A DNA stretch of 64,000 nt from Bacteroidales bacterium (GTDB lineage: Bacteria; Bacteroidota; Bacteroidia; Bacteroidales; VadinHA17). The stretch lies in NCBI GenBank assembly GCA_016709865.1, contig JADJLX010000002.1, forward strand, positions 310,001 through 374,000, written 5' to 3'. Position numbers and translations under genes: made by a program. Each line of letters begins with the position of its first letter. Position 1 is the stretch's first letter. The notes beneath the pieces are model-generated. The model was not told the DNA's origin. It saw nothing but the letters and a program-made list of their open reading frames with translations, and did no database searches. Positions 7,398 to 16,227 of the stretch are shown here, piece by piece.

Positions 7398-8942
7398 GAC
7401 AGCAATAGCCTCAGCAGCTCTCATACCATCTATAGCAGAAGATACAATTCCACCGGCGTAGCCTGATCCTTCTCCGCAGGGGTATAATCCTGAAATTCTT
7501 ATATGATTCATTTTCTCCGGATCTCTGGGAATTCTGACAGGAGAAGAGGTCCTCGATTCCACACCCAGAACAACAGCTTCATTGGTAAGGTAACCGTTCA
7601 TCATATGTCCGAACAACCGGAATCCGTCACGCAGCCTGCGGCCTATAGACTTGGGCAGCCAGCTGTGCAGTGGTGAAGATGTGATGCCTGGGAAATAGGA
7701 AACCTTTGGCAAAGTACCGGAAGACTCACCTGCAACAAAATCTGCGAGCCGCTGAGCCGGAGCATGCTGTGTATGCCCTCCATTCTGCCATGCATCGCGT
7801 TCAAGTTCTTTCTGAAACTCAATGCCGGCCAGAACTCCTGAACTGCTGTATTTGGCAAAATCCTCAGTTTTTATTTCGACAACTATTCCTGAATTGGCAT
7901 ATGGGGAATTTCTTCCGGATGGAGACATTCCGTTAACAACAACCTCTTCCTGCGAGGTAGCGGATGGGACAATAAAACCACCAGGACACATACAGAATGA
8001 ATAGACTCCCCTTCCGTCTACCTGTTTGGCAAGATTATACGAAGCAGCCGGAAGAAACTCCCCTCTGCTGTTACCATGGTACTGAATTTTGTCGATTAGC
8101 TCCTGAGGATGCTCAACCCTTACCCCCATTGCAAAGGGTTTCATCTCCAGGTCTATTCCCCTGTTGCGGCAAATCTCATAAATGTCCCTGGCCGAGTGAC
8201 CGGTGGCGAGTATAACAAAATCGGATGTATATTTCGCGTTATCAGATGTTATAACACCCTTGATCTTATCACCTTCCAGAATGAAATCAGTTACCTTTTT
8301 TTCAAGAATGAACTGTCCGCCGGCTTCAACTATTGACTTTCGTATATTAGAAATAATACCGGGAAGTTTATCTGTACCAAGATGAGGATGAGCCTCATAC
8401 ATTATGTTTTCGTTTGCGCCATGAAAACACAGCAGTTCCTGGACTCTTGTATTATCACCTCTTTTTTTGGAGCGTGTATAGAGCTTGCCGTCGGAATATG
8501 TTCCTGCACCACCCTCACCGAAACAATAATTACTATCAGGATTCACCAGCTGTTCACGGCTGATTTTGGCTATATCTATCTTACGTGAGGAGACATCGCG
8601 GCCTCTTTCAAGTATTACCGGACGAAGTCCCAGTTCAATCAGGCGGAGAGCAGCAAATAGTCCTGCGGGACCAGCTCCGACAATTATTACTTCTTTTGCA
8701 GAAGTTACATTCTTTGGAAGAAAAGGGACTAAAAACGGGCTGACAGTATCATTGCCTGAAATCAGTTCAACTGTAAGGTTAACTCGAATATTTTTTTTTC
8801 TGGCATCAACAGATCTCTTGATAATTCTCAGAGCTGAAATCTCTTTCTGATCTAATCCTGCAAGGGATGCTGCAATTTTCTTTACTGCTGCTTCATCCGC
8901 AGCAGCAGATGGAACCAGATTTATCTGAACCTGTTTTATCAT
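7380..8942 (-). CDS. FAD-dependent dehydrogenase, COG2509 type
   Basis: A 520-residue flavoprotein. A family-specific N-terminal region (1-80) is followed by the FAD dinucleotide-binding motif EVIIVGAGPAGLFAALRLIE near 83-102. Other motifs are YCFGEGGAGTYSDGKLYTR, the second nucleotide-binding segment DFVILATGHSARDIYE, and the C-terminal GLYPCGEGSGYAGGIVSSAIDGM that closes the FAD site. The family (uncharacterised FAD-dependent dehydrogenases, BaiN/HI0933-like by fold) has no agreed substrate. Its stop codon lies inside the end of the convergent methyltransferase gene. It starts five bases after the stop codon of no other gene, with porT following immediately upstream, so it is probably the last gene of ubiE-porT-FAD read leftward. 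Confidence 0.88.
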   Translation of the reverse strand: MIKQVQINLVPSAAADEAAVKKIAASLAGLDQKEISALRIIKRSVDARKKNIRVNLTVELISGNDTVSPFLVPFLPKNVTSAKEVIIVGAGPAGLFAALRLIELGLRPVILERGRDVSSRKIDIAKISREQLVNPDSNYCFGEGGAGTYSDGKLYTRSKKRGDNTRVQELLCFHGANENIMYEAHPHLGTDKLPGIISNIRKSIVEAGGQFILEKKVTDFILEGDKIKGVITSDNAKYTSDFVILATGHSARDIYEICRNRGIDLEMKPFAMGVRVEHPQELIDKIQYHGNSRGEFLPAASYNLAKQVDGRGVYSFCMCPGGFIVPSATSQEEVVVNGMSPSGRNSPYANSGIVVEIKTEDFAKYSSSGVLAGIEFQKELERDAWQNGGHTQHAPAQRLADFVAGESSGTLPKVSYFPGITSSPLHSWLPKSIGRRLRDGFRLFGHMMNGYLTNEAVVLGVESRTSSPVRIPRDPEKMNHIRISGLYPCGEGSGYAGGIVSSAIDGMRAAEAIAVLAQTT

Positions 8943-8947
8943 TATTA

Positions 8948-9670
8948 TTATTCAAAATGAAATGAAAGAACCCAAATCTGTGACTTCATCTTTTCAATAG
9001 CATAATAGTATTCCTCATGTCCGGGAGCAGCTTCTTTTACCAGGACATCGCCGAATCCGTTTGACATTTTTAATTCAATTGAAAGTTTGAAGTAGGTAAG
9101 ATAGAAATCCATTCCGGCGCCCAGTTCATAGTATAGATCAGGCCGTTTTAATCTGAGATAGACCTCCTTTTTCGGATCATCCTCAAATTCCTTCTTGCCG
9201 GCAAGATCATAACGATAATTCAGTCCGGTGATAACATATGGCCTGACATTATTCATCCGGTCGCCTTTAAATTTTAGCAGAAGAGGAAATTCAAGGAATG
9301 ATGATTCAAGTTTCTGCGGAGTGAGAATCAGTTCTCCATCTTTGTAATACCTGATTACCCTTTGTCCGAATGAGACACCGGGAAGAAACCTTAAATCCAG
9401 ATATTTTGCAGGCCTGAGATCTGTTACTATCTGGATATTTATACCAGGATTTAAAATACTTACCTCAGGATAAATGTTGGTGGCATCTATAAAAGCTTTT
9501 GAAGGAGTTATGTTAAGATCCATTGCATTAAATCCAAGGCAGAATCCAAAATGAAGGACTTTTTCATCATACCACGATTCGTTCTTAGGTTTCTGCTTCT
9601 GTCCGTAAGAATTAAGACATAACAGCATAAGACCACTGACTAATACGCTATATAAGTATATTTTTTTCAA
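8948..9670 (-). CDS. porT: PorT-family outer membrane protein (type IX secretion)
   Basis: A 240-residue protein with a signal peptide (cleavage after LCLNSYGQ) and a predicted eight-stranded barrel. Segments such as WYDEKVLHFGFCLGFNAMDLNI, LDLRFLPGVSFGQR, LESSFLEFPLLLKFKG and NVRPYVITGLNYRYDL are typical of PorT/SprT. PorT was identified in Porphyromonas gingivalis as needed for type IX secretion. It follows ubiE by 71 bases and precedes the FAD gene by five bases, so all three can be one transcript. The ubiE-porT order is widespread in Bacteroidota, which strengthens the call. It implies that type IX cargo proteins exist elsewhere in the genome. Confidence 0.9.
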   Translation of the reverse strand: MKKIYLYSVLVSGLMLLCLNSYGQKQKPKNESWYDEKVLHFGFCLGFNAMDLNITPSKAFIDATNIYPEVSILNPGINIQIVTDLRPAKYLDLRFLPGVSFGQRVIRYYKDGELILTPQKLESSFLEFPLLLKFKGDRMNNVRPYVITGLNYRYDLAGKKEFEDDPKKEVYLRLKRPDLYYELGAGMDFYLTYFKLSIELKMSNGFGDVLVKEAAPGHEEYYYAIEKMKSQIWVLSFHFE

Positions 9671-9741
9671 CGCTTCAACTTCTTCAACTTTTCAACCACT
9701 TTTTCAATGAATACAAGATAGTAAACTGCTTCAAATTACAA

Positions 9742-10452
9742 TTATTGTATCGATTTTTTGATTCCGGTATAAATACTTGCAATACCTCCTGTAAGCTTAA
9801 TCTGCTTCGTCTCAGAAAAACCTGCCTGAGACAGCAAACTTAGGAAGGCCTCATTATCGGGAAATTTCATAACTGAATCCGGAAGGTAGTTATATGCAGC
9901 TTTATCTTTTGAAAATATCCTGCCAAAAAATGGCAGGATATTCCTGAAGTAAAAACTATAAACAGATCTGAATGGAAATCCTGAAGGTTTCGAAAACTCC
10001 AAAACCATTATTAATCCGTTATTCCTGAGTACTCTCTTCATTTCTGAAAGCCCAATAATCGGATGCGAGAAGTTCCTTACACCAAAAGCAACCATGGCAA
10101 CATCAAATTTATTGTCTTCGAACGGTATCTTTTCTGAATCAGCATGAATAAGTTCTATTCTTTCTGATAGTCCTTTCCGTGCGACCTTCTGCCGGCCAAT
10201 CTCAAGCATATTGGCAGATATATCAATACCTGTAATTTTAACCGGATTAAGTCTGACTGAAGCAATTGCAAGATCTGCTGTTCCTGTAGCAACATCGAGA
10301 ATCACAGGATTTTTCTGATGTTTTGAGATTACCCTGATGGCTCTTTTTCTCCATAACCGGTCAATGTTGAAAGACAGAAAGTGATTCAGAAAATCATATC
10401 TCCATGCAATGGAATTAAACATGGTTTCAACCGCAGCTTTCTTATCTTCCAT
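9742..10452 (-). CDS. ubiE: Demethylmenaquinone methyltransferase (UbiE/MenG)
   Basis: A 236-residue class I methyltransferase that adds the methyl group to demethylmenaquinone in the last step of menaquinone synthesis. Signature elements are MFNSIAWRYDFLNHFLSFN near the start, the SAM-binding motif VILDVATGTADLAIAS, the DISANMLEIGRQK acidic loop and VAFGVRNFSH. The C-terminal YNYLPDSVMKFPDNEAFLSLL segment is family-specific. I choose the ATG at 10452 (MEDKKAAVE) rather than an in-frame ATG 18 bases upstream because it gives the usual N-terminus. First gene of ubiE-porT-FAD, divergent from the SDR gene 75 bases away. Confidence 0.94.
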   Translation of the reverse strand: MEDKKAAVETMFNSIAWRYDFLNHFLSFNIDRLWRKRAIRVISKHQKNPVILDVATGTADLAIASVRLNPVKITGIDISANMLEIGRQKVARKGLSERIELIHADSEKIPFEDNKFDVAMVAFGVRNFSHPIIGLSEMKRVLRNNGLIMVLEFSKPSGFPFRSVYSFYFRNILPFFGRIFSKDKAAYNYLPDSVMKFPDNEAFLSLLSQAGFSETKQIKLTGGIASIYTGIKKSIQ

Positions 10453-10526
10453 AAATAAAATAAAGCGCAAAGATAGGATTAAAATTAATTTCTACTTTTA
10501 TACTCACATTTTTCAAGCTTAATAAG

Positions 10527-11285
10527 ATGAACAGCATAATTATGGTCACAGGTGCAACCGCCGGCTTTGGTAAAGCCATTGCACTCAGATTTGCCAGACA
10601 CGGATATAACATTATAATTACAGGGCGACGGAAAGAGCGACTCGATGAGCTTGAAAAAGAACTTCTCTCAGCAGGCAATATCAAAGTACTCTCTCTGAAC
10701 TTTGATGTAAGGAAGCAGACTGATGTTTCAACAGTTATTGACACTTTACCTGCTGAGTGGAAGAACATTGACATTCTTGTAAACAATGCCGGCCTGGCAG
10801 TTGGAATGTCACATATAGATAAAGGTACTATCGACGACTGGGAGAGGATGATCGATACAAATATAAAAGGGCTTCTTTATGTAACCAGGGCTGTTTCTCC
10901 GCTAATGGTTGAACGGAACACCGGACATATTTTCAATATCGGTTCTATTGCCGGACTTGAGGCCTATGAAAACGGTAATGTTTACTGTGCTACAAAAGCT
11001 GCAGTAACTGCACTGTCGAGATCAATGAGGATTGACCTGTTAAAACATAATATTAAGGTAACAAATATTGCTCCGGGAATGGCTGACACTGAGTTTTCTA
11101 TTGTTCGCTTCAAAGGCGACAAAGAAAAAGCAGACGCAGTCTATACAGGTATTGACGCCCTTACAGCTGATGATATAGCTGATGTAATATATTATTGTGC
11201 AACTCTGCCTGCTCATGTTTGTATTAATGAACTTGTCATTACTCCAACGCAGCAGGCAAGTGTTATGCATAATAACAGACGATAA
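10527..11285 (+). CDS. SDR-family oxidoreductase (YdfG-like)
   Basis: A 252-residue short-chain dehydrogenase/reductase. The NAD(P)-binding TGATAGFGKAIALRFARHG motif is at about 8-26 and GRRKERLDELE follows it, the arginines suggesting NADPH preference. The NNAG motif is in DILVNNAGLAVG near 84-95. The catalytic tetrad is visible as N in DTNIKG, S in NIGSIAG, and Y-x3-K in YCATKAAV. The sequence resembles YdfG/serine dehydrogenase-like SDRs that oxidise 3-hydroxy acids, but substrate is not predictable with confidence. It is a single-gene unit that ends six bases before a tandem heptamer array. Confidence 0.88.
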   Translation: MNSIIMVTGATAGFGKAIALRFARHGYNIIITGRRKERLDELEKELLSAGNIKVLSLNFDVRKQTDVSTVIDTLPAEWKNIDILVNNAGLAVGMSHIDKGTIDDWERMIDTNIKGLLYVTRAVSPLMVERNTGHIFNIGSIAGLEAYENGNVYCATKAAVTALSRSMRIDLLKHNIKVTNIAPGMADTEFSIVRFKGDKEKADAVYTGIDALTADDIADVIYYCATLPAHVCINELVITPTQQASVMHNNRR

Positions 11286-11290
11286 CTAAA

Positions 11291-11389
11291 AGCGTTGAGC
11301 GTAAAGCGAAGAGCGTAGAGCGTAAAGCGTAGAGCGAAGAACTATAGAGCGTAAAGCGTAGAGCGTAAAGCGTAGAGCGTAGAGCGTAA
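11291..11389. repeat. Tandem heptamer array, left arm of the four-helix-bundle cassette
   Basis: Thirteen near-perfect direct copies of a 7-bp unit AGCGTAR (variants agcgttg, agcgaag), seven before and six after an 8-base interruption at 11340-11347. It ends 11 bases before the ATG of the four-helix-bundle gene. The right arm at 11784-11839 carries the same heptamer in inverted orientation. Confidence 0.9.
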
Positions 11390-11400
11390 AGAACATAGAG

Positions 11401-11775
11401 ATGAGTAAGATTGAAAGTTACAAGGATTTAATAGTCTATCAGAAAGCATATAAGCTGGCTATGGAAATATTTGAATTTTCAAAGGGATTTCCAAAAGAGG
11501 AAAAGTTTTCATTGACGGATCAGATAAGAAGATCTTCCAGATCCGTTACATCGAATATTGCAGAAGCATGGGCAAAGCGTCGTTATGAGAAATCTTTTAT
11601 CAGCAAGCTTACTGATTCACTTGGTGAGGAATTTGAAACAGAGGTTTGGATTGATTATTGTAAAGACTGTGGATATCTCCAGAAAGATATCCATGAAGAA
11701 CTTATTAAGGAATATCTTGAAGTAAAGAAAATTCTTGTATCCATGATCAATAATCATTACAAGTGGTGTATGTAG
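11401..11775 (+). CDS. Four-helix-bundle protein of the S23/IVP family
   Basis: A 124-residue protein beginning MSKIESYKDLIVYQKAYKLA, with SLTDQIRRSSRSVTSNIAEAW and KLTDSLGEEFETEVWIDYC. This is the pattern of the four-helix-bundle family first seen in intervening sequences of 23S rRNA genes and structurally related to the Avd protein of diversity-generating retroelements. Family knowledge points to RNA or nucleic-acid binding. No catalytic residues are expected. It is not near an rRNA gene or a reverse transcriptase here. Instead it lies between inverted heptamer arrays (11291-11389 and 11784-11839), like the DUF559 and GxxExxY genes in this window, suggesting a small mobile or domesticated cassette. 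Confidence 0.9.
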   Translation: MSKIESYKDLIVYQKAYKLAMEIFEFSKGFPKEEKFSLTDQIRRSSRSVTSNIAEAWAKRRYEKSFISKLTDSLGEEFETEVWIDYCKDCGYLQKDIHEELIKEYLEVKKILVSMINNHYKWCM

Positions 11776-11783
11776 TATTCTTT

Positions 11784-11839
11784 GCGCTATACGCTATACG
11801 CTCTACGCTATACGCTTTACGCTTTACGCTCTACGCTCT
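11784..11839. repeat. Tandem heptamer array, right arm of the four-helix-bundle cassette
   Basis: Eight contiguous heptamers acgctat/acgctct/acgcttt. On the minus strand the unit is AKAGCGT/AAAGCGT, the same unit as the left arm in inverted orientation. It begins nine bases after the stop codon of the four-helix-bundle gene and ends 22 bases before the convergent nitroreductase gene. Confidence 0.9.
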
Positions 11840-11861
11840 ACCCCTCCTATGTTTCTACTAA

Positions 11862-12623
11862 CTAAATTTCTTGCTCCATAAACCCCTGATCCTTCAATAC
11901 CTGCAACAGGACCTTTGAGAAATGGATATTATCGGCTTTTTTATACCTGACATCGGCAAATACCTGAGCCAGAGTCTCTTTATTGTTCTCATTTACAAAC
12001 TGTTGCGAATCCGGTCTGTTCTCCTTCTCCTTGTAGAACCTCACAATATCACTTTCTGAATAATCGCTGTAAACCTCGTTATGGATTACAGCTTCCAGAG
12101 GCAATCTGTCAACTTGTTCAGGGATCTCCGAAGGCCAGCCAAGTGTAAGTGTTGTGACCGGAACAACTCCTTTTGGCAGCTTAAGCACTTCAATCAGCTT
12201 ATGCGCCATATAAGTTGTTGTACCAAGGTAACAAATACCCAATCCTTTCGATTCAGCTGCAATTGAGACAGTCTGTGCAACGAGAAGGGCATCTATAGCA
12301 GCTGTAATAAATGACAGGAAATTATCATAGCCCGGCTCAGCTTTCCTCAGTTTACACCATTTATTAAACCTGTTAAAATCTGCACAGAATGTAAGTACAA
12401 CCGGTGCCTCAATAATCATCTTCTGATTAAAATGGAGCGGAGAGAGATCCTTCTTCCGTTCAATATCTCTTGTTACGATTATGCTGTATAGCTGCATATT
12501 TCCGGTGGTAGAGGACCTGCAACCCATGGCAAGTATTTCATTCAGAAGCGCATCACTTACAATTTCTGATGAATATTTTCTTATTGTACGGCGGTTGAGT
12601 AATAAGTCTGAAATTTCTTTCAT
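11862..12623 (-). CDS. Nitroreductase-family NAD(P)H flavin oxidoreductase
   Basis: A 253-residue protein of the NfsA/nitroreductase superfamily, FMN-dependent. The N-terminus MKEISDLLLNRRTIRKYSSE holds the conserved RRTIRKY FMN-binding segment. CRSSTTGNMQLYSIIV, the central AAIDALLVAQTVSIAAESKGLGICYLG and LTLGWPSE follow in family order. These enzymes reduce quinones, nitroaromatics or other electrophiles, and the physiological substrate is unknown. The last about 55 residues (after FYKEKENRP) form a lysine-rich tail beyond the core fold, as in several Bacteroidota homologues. It is transcribed alone, converging on the four-helix-bundle cassette. Confidence 0.88.
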   Translation of the reverse strand: MKEISDLLLNRRTIRKYSSEIVSDALLNEILAMGCRSSTTGNMQLYSIIVTRDIERKKDLSPLHFNQKMIIEAPVVLTFCADFNRFNKWCKLRKAEPGYDNFLSFITAAIDALLVAQTVSIAAESKGLGICYLGTTTYMAHKLIEVLKLPKGVVPVTTLTLGWPSEIPEQVDRLPLEAVIHNEVYSDYSESDIVRFYKEKENRPDSQQFVNENNKETLAQVFADVRYKKADNIHFSKVLLQVLKDQGFMEQEI

Positions 12624-12746
12624 TTTGATATGTTGTATAATATGTCACAAAGTAAGCAAATTCAGAAGGAATCTGAAGATTATATGAGAAGGTTTTTCTT
12701 ACCTTAGCCTGACTCTTAAAAATCAAAACTATAAACAAATATAACT

Positions 12747-15700
12747 ATGAAAAAAAACCTTTTCGTTACGTTTATTCTAGGATTCCTGCTGATTACATGT
12801 CCGGGAATGGCTCAGAAAAAAAAGGAGACAACCAAAGAGCCTGAGAAAAAAGAAGCTGGATTAACTTCTTCTACTTTTGGAGGCTTATCTTTCAGAAGTA
12901 TAGGGCCGGCCTGGTGCTCGGGAAGAATCTCTGACTTTGCCGTGAATCCTTTAAATCATTCAGAAATATATGTTGGAGTTTCAGCCGGTAATATATGGAA
13001 GACCACAAACAACGGCACAACATGGTCGCCAATTTTTGACAAATACGGCGCATATGCAATAGGATGCCTCAAGATGGATCCGGAAAATCCGTCTGTGATC
13101 TGGGCCGGCACTGGTGAAAACACACATCAGCGCCAGCTAGGTTATGGTGACGGTATTTACAAATCTGAAGACGGAGGTGCCAGCTGGAAAAATATGGGTC
13201 TCAAGGAATCAAGACAGATCGGCATGATTGAGATTGATCCGCGAAACACCGATATTGTATATGTTGCAGCTGAAGGTTCCATCTGGGCACCTGGTGGTGA
13301 ACGTGGTCTTTATAAAACAACTGATGGCGGAAAAACCTGGACCAAAGTACTTGATGTAAGTGAAAATACAGGTATAAACAATGTTGTAATGGATCCAAGA
13401 AATCCGGATATACTCTATGCAACTTCCGAACAGAGAAGACGCCATATATATACCAAAATAGGCGGCGGGCCGGAATCTGCTGTCTATAAATCAAAGGATG
13501 CGGGAAAAACATGGGACAAAATTATGAGTGGTTTGCCATCGGGTCATATAGGCGGAATGGGAATTGCAATTTCACCTGTCAATCCTGACGTGATTTACCT
13601 GATCATGGAAGCAGCCGGCGAATCAAGCGGATTTTACAGAACAACAAACCGTGGAGCTTCGTGGGAAAAGATGAGTTCATACGCATCGAGCGGACAATAT
13701 TATAATGAGATCTATTGTGATCCAAAGGATGTCGACAAAGTTTATAGCATGGAGACAACTTCGAAGGTTACACTTGATGGAGGAAAGACATGGAATAATG
13801 TTGGCAACAACGGACGGCATGTTGATGATCACGCATTATGGATAGATCCTTCCGACACAAAACATCTATATATAGGCGGCGATGGTGGTGTTTACGAGAC
13901 CTTTGATGAAGGCAAGAATTTCATATTCAAATCGAACCTTCCTGTAACACAATTCTACAGGGTTGCAGTTGACAACGCCTTCCCTTTCTATAATGTTTAT
14001 GGCGGCACCCAGGATAATAACTCAATGGGCGGTCCATCAAGAAATATAAACAGAGACGGAGTTGTGAATGCTGACTGGAAAGTGACTGTAGGAGGTGATG
14101 GATTCTGGGTAGCAATCGATCCTGTTGATGAAAACATTGTATACACTGAATCTCAGTACGGAAACGCTGCTCTATGGGATAAGAAAAGTGAAGAATCGGT
14201 CAGCATCAGACCTGTTCCGCGTAAAGGAGAAAAAACTTACCGCTGGTTCTGGGATACCCCTATCGTAATAAGTCCTCACCAGAGAGAAAGAATCTACATG
14301 GCTGCCAACAAGGTATTCAGAAGCGACAACCGCGGAAGAAGCTGGGAAGTAATTTCAGAAGATATAACAAGGAATGAAGACAGAAACCAGTTTAAGGTAA
14401 TGGGTAAATACTGGAGCGTTGATGCAGTAGCTAAAGATGTTTCAACGTCATTATGGGGATTAGTGGTAGCCCTGGCGGAATCAAAGGTTAAAAAAGATCT
14501 ACTCTATGCAGGAACTGATGATGGTGTAATTGCTGTTACTGAAGATGGAGGAAAGAACTGGACAAGAGTGACTACGTTCCCCGGAATTCCGGAATATACT
14601 TTTGTGAGCGATATCCTGCCCGATAAATTCAACGAAAATATTGTCTATGCTTCATTCAATAACATGATGAGTGACGATTTTAAACCTTATATACTCAAGA
14701 GTTCCGACAAAGGAAAAACATGGACAGCCATTACAAATAAGCTTCCTGCAAATGGAACAATTCATGCAATAGAACAGGACAATGTTAATCCTAACCTGCT
14801 CTTTGCAGGATCTGAATTTGGATTCTATTTCTCTGTAGATGGCGGAAATGAATGGATTGAATTCAAATCAGGATTGCCAACAATAGCCGTTAGAGATATA
14901 GCACTTCAGGAACGTGAAAGTGACCTGGTTCTCGGCACTTTTGGCAGAGGATTTTATGTACTGGATGATTATACACCGATTCGCAATTACAAAAAAGAGA
15001 TCCTTGATAAAGACGGATATATCTTCCCTGTAAGTGATGCCAAAATGTATATACAATCAAGTGGTTTTGACAATCAGGGATCTACCTATTTCAAGTCTCC
15101 AAATCCTGAATTCGGTGCAACTTTTACATATTTCGTAAAGGAAGTTCCAAAAACTGCCAAAGCCATCAGACAGGAAAAAGAGAAAGCTCTGTTTGAAAAA
15201 GGGGAGCCTATTCCGCAACCTTCAATCGCAGAACTTGATGCTGAATCAAAAGAGACAAAACCCTATCTCATATTTACCATAACGGATGAGAGCAATAACA
15301 TTGTAAAACGCATCTACAAATCAGCTTCAAAAGGAGTCAGCAGAACAACATGGAACTTTACGTATGAGAGTAATTCACCCGTTACAACAACTAAATTCGA
15401 GCCTGTTCCAACAGGTGGAGGAAGAAGGGGCGGCGGAGGCATTCAGGCAATGCCGGGAACATATAAAGTTTCTATGTCACTGGTGGCCAAGGGGGAAACA
15501 AAAGAACTCTCAGGACCAGTTCCCTTTGTATGCAAACCCCTAAACCTTGCTACATTCACTGCAACGGACCTGAAAGGAAAGTATGCATGGATTAAGGAAG
15601 CATCTGAATTTTCGAGAACCATGTACGGCACAATCAGCTATACCGGGGAACTTACAAACAAAGTAAATGCAATGATGCAGGCAATTCATCAGACACCTTC

Positions 15701-16037
15701 TGCACCTGCAGGTTTGATGAAAGAGGCAGAGAGAATAAATAAGGAGTTAAACGATATTCAGTTCATCTTCAGTGGTCCTCAGGCTAAGGCAAGCCAGGAA
15801 GAGATTCCACCTGTTGATATGGCGCTTTCTGACAGGCTGAGTGAAATGGCAAATGCCAGCTATGGAACAAGTGGTGATATCAGTATCATTGCAAAAGAAC
15901 AGCTCGACATACTAAAGGCTGAATTTCCGCCAATTCTGGCCAGGGTGAAAAAGGCCGGTGATGACCTGCTGAAACTTGACAAAGAGCTTGACGCTGTTAA
16001 AGCACCATGGACACCAGGCAGAGTACCTGCTCTTTAG
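12747..16037 (+). CDS. Secreted VPS10/sortilin-type BNR-repeat beta-propeller protein
   Basis: A 1096-residue exported protein. A signal peptide (about 1-22, ending CPGMAQ) is followed by a long series of BNR/Asp-box repeats (S-x-D-x-G-x-T/S-W, for example YKSEDGGASWKNM, YKTTDGGKTWTKV, YKSKDAGKTWDKI and AVTEDGGKNWTRV), which form sortilin/VPS10-like propellers. After about residue 740 comes a C-terminal region with a glycine/arginine-rich stretch and a helical end. Homologues are abundant in Bacteroidota and often annotated as glycosyl hydrolases or exo-sialidases, but no catalytic set is evident, so I do not assign an enzyme activity. It probably acts in the periplasm or on the surface. Single-gene unit, followed by an inverted repeat at 16104-16180. 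Confidence 0.85.
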   Translation: MKKNLFVTFILGFLLITCPGMAQKKKETTKEPEKKEAGLTSSTFGGLSFRSIGPAWCSGRISDFAVNPLNHSEIYVGVSAGNIWKTTNNGTTWSPIFDKYGAYAIGCLKMDPENPSVIWAGTGENTHQRQLGYGDGIYKSEDGGASWKNMGLKESRQIGMIEIDPRNTDIVYVAAEGSIWAPGGERGLYKTTDGGKTWTKVLDVSENTGINNVVMDPRNPDILYATSEQRRRHIYTKIGGGPESAVYKSKDAGKTWDKIMSGLPSGHIGGMGIAISPVNPDVIYLIMEAAGESSGFYRTTNRGASWEKMSSYASSGQYYNEIYCDPKDVDKVYSMETTSKVTLDGGKTWNNVGNNGRHVDDHALWIDPSDTKHLYIGGDGGVYETFDEGKNFIFKSNLPVTQFYRVAVDNAFPFYNVYGGTQDNNSMGGPSRNINRDGVVNADWKVTVGGDGFWVAIDPVDENIVYTESQYGNAALWDKKSEESVSIRPVPRKGEKTYRWFWDTPIVISPHQRERIYMAANKVFRSDNRGRSWEVISEDITRNEDRNQFKVMGKYWSVDAVAKDVSTSLWGLVVALAESKVKKDLLYAGTDDGVIAVTEDGGKNWTRVTTFPGIPEYTFVSDILPDKFNENIVYASFNNMMSDDFKPYILKSSDKGKTWTAITNKLPANGTIHAIEQDNVNPNLLFAGSEFGFYFSVDGGNEWIEFKSGLPTIAVRDIALQERESDLVLGTFGRGFYVLDDYTPIRNYKKEILDKDGYIFPVSDAKMYIQSSGFDNQGSTYFKSPNPEFGATFTYFVKEVPKTAKAIRQEKEKALFEKGEPIPQPSIAELDAESKETKPYLIFTITDESNNIVKRIYKSASKGVSRTTWNFTYESNSPVTTTKFEPVPTGGGRRGGGGIQAMPGTYKVSMSLVAKGETKELSGPVPFVCKPLNLATFTATDLKGKYAWIKEASEFSRTMYGTISYTGELTNKVNAMMQAIHQTPSAPAGLMKEAERINKELNDIQFIFSGPQAKASQEEIPPVDMALSDRLSEMANASYGTSGDISIIAKEQLDILKAEFPPILARVKKAGDDLLKLDKELDAVKAPWTPGRVPAL

Positions 16038-16103
16038 TTGAAAAGCAGGAATAAGTAATCTTGCTTTTTTGAATAAACTTTTTTATACTTGTTAAGGAAA
16101 TAA

Positions 16104-16180
16104 AAGTCGGAAGACGGAAGACAGAAGACGGAAGTAAAAAACCAGTTTCTTCTGTCTCCGGTCTCCGGTCTTCGGTCTTC
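16104..16180. repeat. Gene-less inverted heptamer arrays
   Basis: Left arm (16104-16134): aagtcgg, aagacgg, aagacag, aagacgg, aag. Right arm (16152-16180): ctgtctc, cggtctc, cggtctt, cggtctt, c, whose reverse complement is a run of aagaccg/gagaccg. The arms are separated by about 17 bases. The architecture equals the four-helix-bundle cassette, but with a different heptamer and no gene between the arms. Confidence 0.8.
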
Positions 16181-16227
16181 TAACCGATTAAAATACATTC
16201 ATATTAGAAACGTTAAAATATTGAACT

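Noticed and set aside
11291..11839. Heptamer arrays as a CRISPR array
   Set aside because: Units are 7 bp with no unique spacers and the two arms are inverted. There are no cas genes.
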